A stretch of 10,175 bases of DNA from NCBI GenBank assembly GCA_900769375.1, contig CAAGGN010000151.1:1-10175 (forward strand), written 5' to 3'. The notes under the pieces were generated by a model that worked only from the letters and a program-made list of their open reading frames with translations, searched no databases and was not told the DNA's origin. This document shows positions 1 to 7,087 of the stretch, piece after piece; the first letter of the stretch is position 1, and each line of letters begins with the position of its first letter. This stretch comes from Clostridia bacterium (GTDB lineage Bacteria; Bacillota; Clostridia; Oscillospirales; Acutalibacteraceae). The translations under genes were made by a program, and so were the position numbers.

Positions 1-1
1 G

Positions 2-235
2 ATCTGCAGATGGGCACCCTATTCCCTGGGCGTATATTTATGCCACGAGCAGATAGAAGTGCGATATCTTTGGCCCAAATGGATCGGAGCCACCGGGGAA
101 GGCAATGTGATTATGATGCTGTTAAGATGTGTTGCATCGGTGTGTGTGGTATATATTGTGGGAACCTTGATTGATTGGATTCGAGCATGTATTTTTAAAG
201 GAATACGAAAAGGGATACACAAAATCAGGAAATAG
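2..235 (+). CDS. Acyltransferase 3 (OafA/WecH-like) membrane protein, 3' fragment
   Basis: An open frame runs from the window edge (codons in frame from base 2) to TAG at 233-235 and gives 77 residues; the gene starts outside the window. Near the N-terminal end the translation has YSLGVYLCHEQIEVRYLWP, the S-x-G-x-Y-L-x-H pattern seen close to the C-terminus of acyltransferase-3 membrane proteins. A hydrophobic stretch (VIMMLLRCVASVCVVYIVG) follows, then a basic tail (FKGIRKGIHKIRK) suited to a cytoplasmic end after the last membrane helix. Such enzymes acylate sugars or cell-envelope glycans. The match rests on motif and topology only. The gene points toward the phosphatase gene, and its stop lies exactly where that protein loses family resemblance. 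The other-strand open frame here is the phosphatase read-through tail. Confidence 0.68.
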   Translation: MCRWAPYSLGVYLCHEQIEVRYLWPKWIGATGEGNVIMMLLRCVASVCVVYIVGTLIDWIRACIFKGIRKGIHKIRK

Positions 236-1336
236 TGTTATATTGAAATTGATAGGCAAATCGGGATTCTGATGGGCGGGATTTACCGCTCTGCCTACAT
301 AAAAGTTAATATCTGTGGCCTCTTCAAACAATAATCGGCATATCAGAGAAGCTCCGTCACGCTTAAAACTCCAATGCTCATAATACTTGTTATCCCCGAG
401 ATAATCCTCGGCATATTCAACCACCTTATTTACGGTAATAACACCCTCGGTAACCAAGTCCACTCCTTCGATTTCAGCAATGGGCGGAACGTCGCTTCTT
501 TCAAAATTGAGAGTTGCCTTTAAAGGTTTTCTCAAGAATTTAGCGGCAATAGAAGAAGTTGTACCTCCGCAAATAATATGCTTGCCCTCTTTTGAAAAGA
601 AAAGGGACATCATTCTATCGGCATCATCACGGTTTGAAGGGGGGCCAAATAGCATATTCATTGGCACTCGTTTCCTGATACGGATAACGCAAGCAGTAGC
701 ATCGTCACCCGGCTTTTGACCGTAGAGTCGATCACACTCGTCAACAAGCATAGTGGATAAAGTTTTAGCCGTATATCCCGCGTGGGAAAGAGATTCCATA
801 AATGCAGCAATATCATCCCGCTTCCAACCGAAATTGTACGCTGTGCCGATACCCGCGTGGGGGCAACCGTCACTCATAGCCACAAAAATATCGTTTTCTT
901 TAAGTTTGATAACCGATTTGTAAATTTTCTTACCGCCAATATTCATTTCGGTTTTGGGATAATCCCAAACCTGCTCATCACGGATAATAATAGCGTGCGG
1001 ATTATCGTACTGAATAAGCTCGGCCACCTGATTGTTTTTGAGATGGATAATGGTAAACGTAGAATATGCTACGCCTCTCACCGAACAAACGGGCAGAGTT
1101 GCCGCAATAGTTTCAACACATTCTTCAAGAGATAATCCCTCGGCAAGCATTGTTGAAATAATTTTGGAAGTGAGTGTAGAGAGGATACTGGCTTTAACAC
1201 CGCTTCCAAGTCCGTCTGACAACACTACAACCGTAGAATCATCGCTCGGCTCTACTATATCAACGTGGTCGCCGCAAAGTTGCTCGCCGTAATGATTTAT
1301 ACTTTTATATCCAATATCAGCACATAAATCATTCAT
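122..1336 (-). CDS. SpoIIE-family PP2C-type protein phosphatase, C-terminus replaced by read-through
   Basis: This is a 404-residue protein. Residues 1-222 form a SpoIIE/PP2C serine/threonine phosphatase domain with the metal-binding acidic motifs LSDGLGSG (Asp41-Gly42), AMSDGCPHAG (Asp156-Gly157) and PGDDATA (Asp211-Asp212). Residues 225-366 form a second domain of the kind found in phosphatases encoded beside HydS hydrogenases, including a VGRAVNPAHQNPDLPINFN stretch. The start ATG overlaps the hydS stop by 8 nt and has AAAGGAG at 1347-1353, so translation is probably coupled. The likely role is to dephosphorylate a protein target in response to the H2/redox state sensed by HydS. From about residue 367 the sequence no longer looks like the family: codon 368 is the complement of the acyltransferase stop codon, and the last 37 or so residues read antisense to that gene. 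The native C-terminus is therefore probably lost. The catalytic domain is intact. Confidence 0.88.
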   Translation of the reverse strand: MNDLCADIGYKSINHYGEQLCGDHVDIVEPSDDSTVVVLSDGLGSGVKASILSTLTSKIISTMLAEGLSLEECVETIAATLPVCSVRGVAYSTFTIIHLKNNQVAELIQYDNPHAIIIRDEQVWDYPKTEMNIGGKKIYKSVIKLKENDIFVAMSDGCPHAGIGTAYNFGWKRDDIAAFMESLSHAGYTAKTLSTMLVDECDRLYGQKPGDDATACVIRIRKRVPMNMLFGPPSNRDDADRMMSLFFSKEGKHIICGGTTSSIAAKFLRKPLKATLNFERSDVPPIAEIEGVDLVTEGVITVNKVVEYAEDYLGDNKYYEHWSFKRDGASLICRLLFEEATDINFYVGRAVNPAHQNPDLPINFNITLFPDFVYPFSYSFKNTCSNPINQGSHNIYHTHRCNTS

Positions 1337-3008
1337 CTTGGATTGACTCCTTTAATTTCGCAAGGGCAATTTTGGTTTCTGCGGCAGTTTCGCCAAGCAG
1401 TGATGCGATTTCCTGAACAATTCGCATCTGCTTATCTACAACCTTATCCGCAACCTCAATGGTCTGACGGCTTATATTTTCCCGTCTTTCGTGCTCGTTC
1501 TGTTCATCGGTAACATCACGCATAATAGCGATAAGCAAATGGGTATCCTTATCGTATACCACGGTCTGTTCAACAAAACGACTATACTCCGCAAGATATA
1601 CGCGCTCATCACGAACGTCGCGGCCGCTCCTCAAAACCTCCATAAATACAGAAGGATCAAGGATTCTTATAACCTGATCTCCGAGAATATCACTTGCGCT
1701 TCTGATATTCATCATTTTTCTCGCAGCCGTATTTATCTGCTGAACTTCAAGGTTTTCATTAAGAACAATAAGTCCGTTAGGTGAATTGTTAACGATAGTA
1801 TCAGAGAAACTCTCCGCCTTATCCTTAAGGAAGGGCAAACACATTGAAATCTCTGCTTTTCCCTGAATTATAGCAATGGCTTTTTCACGGCAGGTATTAT
1901 ATCCGCAAGAGCCGCAATTAAGTTCTTGAGAGGGCTTAAATTTACCCATCTGGCGAAGAATATTCATAATTTCTATATCAGAAGGTGTCTGATAACGCTG
2001 TTCAATATATTCGAAACTCTTCTTGAGTTCAATCGCCTTGGGTTGAGAAACCTCAAAATCCTTCTCTCCTGCATACTCGGAAATAGCAACATAATCCTTA
2101 ACGGCAGAAGAACGGTGATATTTCTCCATAACAGGACCGCCTACGCAACTGCCCACACAAGCCGACATTTCAATAAAACACTTATGCACTTTACCGCTAA
2201 TGATATCTTTAAGCGCGGCAATGCAGTTATCCACTCCGTCAAGAGCCAAATATGAATAACCCTGCCTATCCTGCGCCATAGTTTTAAGTATGCCGCCTGT
2301 TGTGGGGAAGAAACGGGCGCGGGAGAAAACGTCATTGTCAAGTTCCTTTTCGGGTTCTATGTTTTCGGCCTTTAACCATTCGGTTAATTCTTCAAAGGTC
2401 AAAACCGCATCGACAATGCCCGCGTAATGCTCTGCCTCGTCCTTTTTGGCAACGCAGGGCCCTATGAAAACCGTTTTTGCATTCGGAAAACGATTTTTAA
2501 TATCCTTACAGTGCGCTTGCATAGGTGAAACAACGTCTGCAAGATACTCCAAAGCTTCGGGATAGTGTTTCTGAATTAAAAGGTTAATTGAATGACAGCA
2601 AGAAGATATAATAACGTCTCTTTCATCCTCGCGGAGCATTCTCTCATACTCGGTTTTAACCATAGTAGCGCCAATGGCGGTTTCCTCAACGTCGTAGAAG
2701 CCCAGCTTTTTAAGGGCTTTACGCATAGAGTTAATTCCAACACCCTCATAATTGGCAATAAAAGAAGGCGCCAAACTTACGATTACAGGAGTTCCGCTTT
2801 GCAAGAGTACCTTTACCTTTTCGGTTTCATCGACTATCTGTTTTGCATCTTGGGGACAAACTACGAAACATTGACCGCAAAGAATACACTCGTTCCCTAT
2901 AATGTGCGCTTGATTTCCGGAAAAACGAATTGCCTTAACGGGACAATGTCGAATACATTTATAACAGTTTTTGCAGTTTGATTTTTTTAGTGTCAAACAA
3001 TTGGGCAT
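1329..3008 (-). CDS. hydS: Group C sensory [FeFe] hydrogenase with PAS domain (HydS-like)
   Basis: This is a 559-residue soluble protein. Residues 12-22 and 41-51 hold two [4Fe-4S] ferredoxin motifs (Cys12/15/18/22 and Cys41/44/47/51). Residues 70-330 form the H-cluster domain, with L1 SSCCH (Cys137, Cys138), L2 GPCVAKK (Cys185) and L3 EMSACVGSCVGGP (Cys284, Cys288). Another [4Fe-4S] motif follows (Cys365/368/373/390), then a PAS domain at about 400-500 and a C-terminal helix at about 505-559. The diverged L1-L3 motifs and the PAS domain place it with group C hydrogenases, thought to sense H2 or redox state rather than turn over quickly. It has no kinase or methyl-acceptor output domain; the next gene, a phosphatase overlapping by 8 nt, is the natural output. 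AAGGAG precedes the ATG by about 8 nt and overlaps the end of the upstream ferredoxin gene. Maturases HydE/F/G must be encoded elsewhere. Confidence 0.93.
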   Translation of the reverse strand: MPNCLTLKKSNCKNCYKCIRHCPVKAIRFSGNQAHIIGNECILCGQCFVVCPQDAKQIVDETEKVKVLLQSGTPVIVSLAPSFIANYEGVGINSMRKALKKLGFYDVEETAIGATMVKTEYERMLREDERDVIISSCCHSINLLIQKHYPEALEYLADVVSPMQAHCKDIKNRFPNAKTVFIGPCVAKKDEAEHYAGIVDAVLTFEELTEWLKAENIEPEKELDNDVFSRARFFPTTGGILKTMAQDRQGYSYLALDGVDNCIAALKDIISGKVHKCFIEMSACVGSCVGGPVMEKYHRSSAVKDYVAISEYAGEKDFEVSQPKAIELKKSFEYIEQRYQTPSDIEIMNILRQMGKFKPSQELNCGSCGYNTCREKAIAIIQGKAEISMCLPFLKDKAESFSDTIVNNSPNGLIVLNENLEVQQINTAARKMMNIRSASDILGDQVIRILDPSVFMEVLRSGRDVRDERVYLAEYSRFVEQTVVYDKDTHLLIAIMRDVTDEQNEHERRENISRQTIEVADKVVDKQMRIVQEIASLLGETAAETKIALAKLKESIQDE

Positions 3009-3014
3009 ATCCCG

Positions 3015-3269
3015 TTACTCCTTTTTAAGCTTATTTAAAATATGTTCTTTAAAAAACTCTTTAAAATTTTCTTTAGTTATGCCGACGTGAATATCATCAT
3101 CAACCTGAACGGTAACCCCTATGCGATTACACTTGCCGATACAAAAACTACCGACAAGTGTAACATCATTTTCGAGGTGATATTCTTCTACGGCTTTTTG
3201 CAGAAGCTCCACGATTTCGGGCGAGCCCTTAAGATGACAGGAGCTTCCTACACAAACCTGAATAATCAT
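3015..3269 (-). CDS. Thioredoxin-like [2Fe-2S] ferredoxin domain protein (copy 2)
   Basis: This is an 84-residue protein made only of a thioredoxin-like [2Fe-2S] domain, as in NuoE/HndA. The four ligand cysteines are visible as C-x4-C (Cys6, Cys11 in CVGSSCH) and C-x3-C (Cys43, Cys47 in SFCIGKC). It is about half the length of NuoE/HndA subunits and lacks their N-terminal helical part, as is usual for the stand-alone proteins next to HydS. It probably carries electrons to or from the hydrogenase. It starts 5 nt after the stop of its paralogue and ends 6 nt before hydS. AAGG lies about 9 nt upstream of the ATG. It shares the CxGSSCHxKGS start and the FCxGKC motif with copy 1, so the pair most likely arose by tandem duplication and later diverged. 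Confidence 0.9.
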   Translation of the reverse strand: MIIQVCVGSSCHLKGSPEIVELLQKAVEEYHLENDVTLVGSFCIGKCNRIGVTVQVDDDIHVGITKENFKEFFKEHILNKLKKE

Positions 3270-3274
3270 ATTAT

Positions 3275-3514
3275 TTATACCTTCGATTTAATATTCTTTT
3301 CAAAAAACTCGGCAACGGTTTCGGGAGTTACGGAATAAAAATCGTTATCAACGGTTACGCAAACACCCTGCTGACATTTGCCCATGCAGAAGGTGCCGCC
3401 AAGTTCAACCTTATCGCCTAAATTATTTTTGCCAATAAGATACTGAAGCTGTTCAACAACCTGACGGGAACCCTTAATGTGACAGGAACTACCGATACAA
3501 ACTGTAACTTTCAT
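3275..3514 (-). CDS. Thioredoxin-like [2Fe-2S] ferredoxin domain protein (copy 1)
   Basis: This is a 79-residue thioredoxin-like [2Fe-2S] protein with cysteines at 6, 11, 43 and 47 (CIGSSCH and TFCMGKC), the same spacing as the following paralogue and as NuoE/HndA. No extra domain, signal peptide or membrane segment is present, so it should act in the cytoplasm as a small electron carrier or redox subunit for the downstream HydS-like protein. The start is supported by AGGAG at 3523-3527, about 8 nt before the ATG; this site overlaps the stop codon of the kinase gene, which points to co-translation. It differs from copy 2 mainly in the last third (VDNDFYSVTPETVAEFF versus VDDDIHVGITKENFKEFF), so the two may have different partners. 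Confidence 0.9.
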   Translation of the reverse strand: MKVTVCIGSSCHIKGSRQVVEQLQYLIGKNNLGDKVELGGTFCMGKCQQGVCVTVDNDFYSVTPETVAEFFEKNIKSKV

Positions 3515-3526
3515 TTTCTTTTCTCC

Positions 3527-4276
3527 TTATTCGTAATCCACTACGTCAACCCAAGAAAGAAGGAATTCTCTTTCGTGCTCGTTGCCCTTTACCGACTGCG
3601 AAGCGGCAACGATGGGCATCCACTTCTGAACATACTGCTTTGCAGTGTTGCTCTTTTTGCAGAATAAATCGAGATAGGTTTTTGCGCCTTCGATATCGCC
3701 TGCAAGCCAGAATAAAAGATAGGTGCGGGCTACATCGGCGGAGGCGTTACCTTGAGTAGCATGAGACCAGTCAAGGATATAGGGTGTGCCGTCCTCGGCA
3801 ATGATTATATTAGAAGGGTTGAAATCACCGTGGCAAACCTTATCGTGCTTGGGCATACCTTCAAGACGGGTATGAAGGTCATAACGGGTTGTAGCGTCCA
3901 GTTCGGTTGCCGAAATCTTGCGATTCATTTTATCCTTAAGCTTATTAAGAAGGGGGCACTTTTTGGAATGAACAGCAAGCTGAAGGTCAACGAGAAGCTC
4001 TAAATACTCACCCTTCTTCTCCTCATCCTCTTCCATAAGTTGCGAGAGGGTTTTACCCTTAATAAATTCAGATACGATAGCCCATTTTCCCTCAACCATA
4101 GTTACCTCTAAAATTTTAGGAATATTAAGGCCTGTTTCTTCGATTCTTGCCTGATTAAGCGCCTCGTTTAAAACGTCGGCCTTGGAATAATCTTCACTGA
4201 AAACCTTAACGCATCTATCGCCGTCTCTGTAAATTGTTTTATTATTTCTTACAGCAATTACTCTATCAAGTTTCAT
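3527..4276 (-). CDS. APH-fold (aminoglycoside/choline kinase-like) phosphotransferase
   Basis: This is a 249-residue protein with the kinase signature of the APH family: a possible nucleotide-binding lysine in CVKVF (Lys24), the hinge-like region AIVSEFIKGKTL (66-77), the catalytic motif HGDFNPSN (His149, Asp151, Asn156) and the metal-binding aspartate in ILDWSHA (Asp169). It has no membrane segment or signal peptide. The substrate cannot be read from the sequence. Related clostridial genes are often labelled aminoglycoside phosphotransferase, but a resistance role is unlikely for a gene 19 nt behind adhE and 12 nt before redox genes. A metabolic or protein kinase acting in the same circuit as the distal PP2C phosphatase is an attractive inference. 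The ATG is preceded by AAGGGG about 9 nt upstream. Confidence 0.85.
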   Translation of the reverse strand: MKLDRVIAVRNNKTIYRDGDRCVKVFSEDYSKADVLNEALNQARIEETGLNIPKILEVTMVEGKWAIVSEFIKGKTLSQLMEEDEEKKGEYLELLVDLQLAVHSKKCPLLNKLKDKMNRKISATELDATTRYDLHTRLEGMPKHDKVCHGDFNPSNIIIAEDGTPYILDWSHATQGNASADVARTYLLFWLAGDIEGAKTYLDLFCKKSNTAKQYVQKWMPIVAASQSVKGNEHEREFLLSWVDVVDYE

Positions 4277-4295
4277 ATTTATATACCCCTTTCAA

Positions 4296-6998
4296 TTATG
4301 CTTTCTTACCCTTGCGGTAGGTTACTTTAACTTCATCTACATTGTCCGCCTTTGCAAAATCTGCTGCAGTGGGCTTATCTTTTTCTACGAAATGTTTACC
4401 ATAGTAAGCATTGAGATACATCTGCTTGATTTCGCTCATCAAAGGATAACGGGGGTTAGCGCCTGTGCACTGGTCATCGAATGCCTGCTCTACCATTTCA
4501 TCAAGATTATCAAGGAAGTTCTTTTCGTCAATACCGTAATCCTTAATGGTTTCCTTAATGCCGATTTTAGCCTTAAGGTCATTGATGGCTTTAATGAGGT
4601 TTTCGAGTTTTTCCTCATCGGTATTACCGCCAAGACCTAAATAGTCAGCGATTTCAGCATAACGAGCAAGTGTGTGGGGGTGGTCATATTGAGAGAAGGT
4701 GCCCATTTTTGCGGGTGCTTCATCAGCATTGAAACGAATAACCTCTTCAATCATAAGCGCGTTGGCAACACCGTGAGGTAGGTGGTGGAATGCGCCAAGC
4801 TTATGAGCCATAGAGTGACAAATACCAAGGAAAGCATTTGCGAATGCCATACCTGCCATTGTTGCGGCGTTAGCCATCTTTTCACGGGCTTCTATATCGG
4901 TCTGACCGTTTTCGTAAGCTCTGGGAAGATACTTGAAGATGTTCTTAAGGGACTGAAGAGCAAGACCATCGGTATAATCGGTAGCAAGCATTGCGGCATA
5001 AGCCTCAACTGCATGTGTAACGGCATCAATACCGGAAGCGGCGGTAAGGCCTTTAGGAGCGCTCATATGGAAATCTGTATCAATGATTGCCATGTTGGGA
5101 AGGAGTTCATAGTCAGCGAGGGGGTATTTAACTCCGGTTTCACCGTCGGTAATAACGGCAAAGGGAGTAACTTCAGAGCCGGTACCTGCAGAGGTGGGAA
5201 CTGCGATAAAGTATGCCTTTTCGCCCATCTTGGGGAAGGTATAAACACGCTTACGGATATCGATAAATCTCATAGCCATATCCATAAAGTCGGCTTCGGG
5301 ATGCTCGTAAAGCACCCACATAATCTTCGCAGCGTCCATAGCAGAGCCGCCGCCTAAAGCGATAATGGTATCGGGCTTGAAGGCAGCCATCTGAGCGGCG
5401 CCGTCTTGAGCATTTTTAAGGGTGGGGTCGGGCTGAACATCAAAGAAGGTTGTATGAGTAATGCCCATTTCATCAAGCTTATCGGTGATAGGCTTGGTAT
5501 AACCGTTTTCATAAAGGAAGGTATCGGTTACGATAAATGCTTTTTTAGCGCCGCGTACGGTGCGAAGCTCATCGAGAGCTACGGGCAAGCAGCCCTTCTT
5601 GATATAAACCTTTTCAGGTGCGCGGAACCAAAGCATATTTTCCCTTCTTTCTGCTACTGTTTTGATATTTAACAGGTGTTTTACACCAACGTTTTCAGAT
5701 ACGCTGTTACCGCCCCAAGAGCCGCAACCGAGTGTCAGCGAAGGAGCAAGCTTAAAGTTATAAAGGTCACCGATACCGCCGTGTGCGGAAGGAGTATTAA
5801 CAAGGATGCGGCAGGTCTTCATACGAGCGGCAAAAGCATTAAGCTTCTCGCCTTCGGTAACTTCATTAAGATATACACTGGAGGTGTGACCGAAGCCGCC
5901 ATCCTCAACAAGTCTTTCTGCCTTATCAAGAGCATCGGTAAAGTCCTTTGCCTTATACATAGCAAGAACGGGGCTTAATTTCTCATGGGCAAATTCTTCG
6001 GAAATTTCTACGCTCTCAACTTCGCCAATGAGAATTTTAGTGCCTTCGGGTACTAAAACGCCCGAAAGTTCTGCGATTTTAGCGGCGGACTGACCAACGA
6101 TTTTAGCATTCAAAGCGCCGTTAATGATAATTGTCTTTCTAACCTTTTCGGTTTCTTCGGGGTTTAGAATATAGCAACCGCGATTTGCAAACTCCTCTTT
6201 AACTGCATCATAGATGCTTTCAAGAATGATAACCGACTGCTCAGAAGCGCAAATCATACCGTTATCAAAGGTTTTAGAGTGAATAATGGAGTTAACTGCA
6301 AGGAGTATATCCGCGCTGTCATCAATAATTGCGGGAGTATTACCTGCGCCTACGCCCAAAGCGGGTTTACCGCTTGAATATGCCGCCTTTACCATTCCGG
6401 GACCACCCGTTGCAAGAATAATATCGGCTTCCTTCATTACGGTATTGGTCATATCAAGGGAAGGAACGTCAATCCAATCAATTATTCCCTCGGGAGCGCC
6501 CGCCTCAACAGCGGCCTCAAGGATAAGCTTCGCAGCGGCGATAGTGCTGTTTTTAGCGCGAGGATGAGGAGAGATGATAATGGCATTTCTGGTCTTTAAT
6601 GCAAGCAAGCACTTAAAGATTGCAGTAGATGTGGGGTTGGTGGTAGGAATAACTGCGGCAACAACACCAATGGGTTCTGCAATTTTCTTAATGCCAAACT
6701 GCTTATCTTCTTCGATAATACCGCAGGTTTTGGTTTCCTTATAGGCATTATAGATATATTCGGAAGCATAGTTATTCTTAATAACCTTATCTTCAACGAT
6801 ACCCATACCCGTTTCCTCTACCGCCATTCGAGCCAAAGGAATTCTTGCCTTATTTGCGGCAGAAGCGGCGGCTAAAAAGATTTTATCAACCTGTTCTTGA
6901 GTATAGGTTGCAAATATCTTTTGCGCCTCTCTTACACGCGCGATTGCTTCTTCAAGCTTCTCGACGCTGTCTACAACTAAATAATTTTTGCTATCCAT
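4296..6998 (-). CDS. adhE: Bifunctional acetaldehyde-CoA/alcohol dehydrogenase
   Basis: This 900-residue fusion enzyme converts acetyl-CoA to acetaldehyde and then ethanol, using two NADH and regenerating NAD+ in fermentation. Residues 1 to about 440 are a CoA-acylating aldehyde dehydrogenase with the nucleophilic cysteine in GMICASEQS (Cys250) and the GVGAGNTPA stretch before it. From about residue 455 the protein is an iron-dependent alcohol dehydrogenase, with nucleotide-binding GGGSAMDAAK, PTSAGTGSEVTPFAV, and iron-ligand regions GIDAVTHAVEAY, GICHSMAHKLG and LPHGVANALM. Length is usual for AdhE (about 860-900), with a charged C-terminal tail of roughly 30 residues. No frameshift or missing catalytic residue is evident. 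AGGAGG at 7007-7012 sits 8 nt before the ATG. It is the first gene of the six-gene unit and carries the Rex and LysR-type sites upstream. Confidence 0.97.
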   Translation of the reverse strand: MDSKNYLVVDSVEKLEEAIARVREAQKIFATYTQEQVDKIFLAAASAANKARIPLARMAVEETGMGIVEDKVIKNNYASEYIYNAYKETKTCGIIEEDKQFGIKKIAEPIGVVAAVIPTTNPTSTAIFKCLLALKTRNAIIISPHPRAKNSTIAAAKLILEAAVEAGAPEGIIDWIDVPSLDMTNTVMKEADIILATGGPGMVKAAYSSGKPALGVGAGNTPAIIDDSADILLAVNSIIHSKTFDNGMICASEQSVIILESIYDAVKEEFANRGCYILNPEETEKVRKTIIINGALNAKIVGQSAAKIAELSGVLVPEGTKILIGEVESVEISEEFAHEKLSPVLAMYKAKDFTDALDKAERLVEDGGFGHTSSVYLNEVTEGEKLNAFAARMKTCRILVNTPSAHGGIGDLYNFKLAPSLTLGCGSWGGNSVSENVGVKHLLNIKTVAERRENMLWFRAPEKVYIKKGCLPVALDELRTVRGAKKAFIVTDTFLYENGYTKPITDKLDEMGITHTTFFDVQPDPTLKNAQDGAAQMAAFKPDTIIALGGGSAMDAAKIMWVLYEHPEADFMDMAMRFIDIRKRVYTFPKMGEKAYFIAVPTSAGTGSEVTPFAVITDGETGVKYPLADYELLPNMAIIDTDFHMSAPKGLTAASGIDAVTHAVEAYAAMLATDYTDGLALQSLKNIFKYLPRAYENGQTDIEAREKMANAATMAGMAFANAFLGICHSMAHKLGAFHHLPHGVANALMIEEVIRFNADEAPAKMGTFSQYDHPHTLARYAEIADYLGLGGNTDEEKLENLIKAINDLKAKIGIKETIKDYGIDEKNFLDNLDEMVEQAFDDQCTGANPRYPLMSEIKQMYLNAYYGKHFVEKDKPTAADFAKADNVDEVKVTYRKGKKA

Positions 6999-7006
6999 TT
7001 TTGCAT

Positions 7007-7012
7007 CCTCCT
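7007..7012 (-). promoter_or_regulatory. Ribosome binding site of adhE
   Basis: AGGAGG on the minus strand, 8 nt before the adhE ATG, is a full Shine-Dalgarno match and fixes the start. It is the strongest such site in the window, in keeping with high AdhE expression. Confidence 0.85.
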
Positions 7013-7039
7013 AATGAGATTTTGTGTCGTTTTTTGACT

Positions 7040-7057
7040 CTGTTAATATTTTAACAA
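7040..7057 (-). promoter_or_regulatory. Rex (redox-sensing repressor) operator of adhE
   Basis: Read on the minus strand the site is TTGTTAAAATATTAACAG, two 7-nt arms around AATA. It matches the clostridial Rex consensus TTGTTAA-N4-TTAACAA at every defined position except the last. Rex represses fermentation genes and releases DNA when NADH/NAD+ rises, and adhE is a classic target. The site overlaps a possible -10 box (TAAAAT, 7053-7048), so bound Rex would block RNA polymerase. The rex gene is not in this window. Confidence 0.82.
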
Positions 7058-7076
7058 TCTTTCTGCCTTTTGCATA
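7048..7076 (-). promoter_or_regulatory. Putative adhE operon promoter with weak -35
   Basis: TAAAAT at 7053-7048 (minus strand) can serve as the -10 box. With 17-nt spacing the -35 position holds TATGCA (7076-7071), only three matches to TTGACA. A poor -35 box fits a promoter that needs an activator, with the LysR-type site just upstream. Transcription would start near 7040, giving a leader of about 40 nt. Inferred from pattern only. Confidence 0.45.
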
Positions 7077-7087
7077 TTCTTAATTTG

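Noticed and set aside
782..1135. 117-codon plus-strand open frame inside the phosphatase gene
   Set aside because: It is antisense to the phosphatase catalytic motifs and its translation shows no domain of its own.
2592..2981. 129-codon plus-strand open frame inside hydS
   Set aside because: It is antisense to the H-cluster and ferredoxin coding region, whose cysteine motifs prove the minus-strand frame; no start signal supports it.
3527..4276. Antibiotic resistance gene (aminoglycoside phosphotransferase)
   Set aside because: Only the general APH fold is visible; operon context with adhE and redox genes and housekeeping-like base use argue for a native role.
4782..5357. 191-codon plus-strand open frame inside adhE
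   Set aside because: It lies wholly antisense to catalytic parts of adhE, its translation resembles no known protein, and the minus-strand frame has clear conserved motifs.
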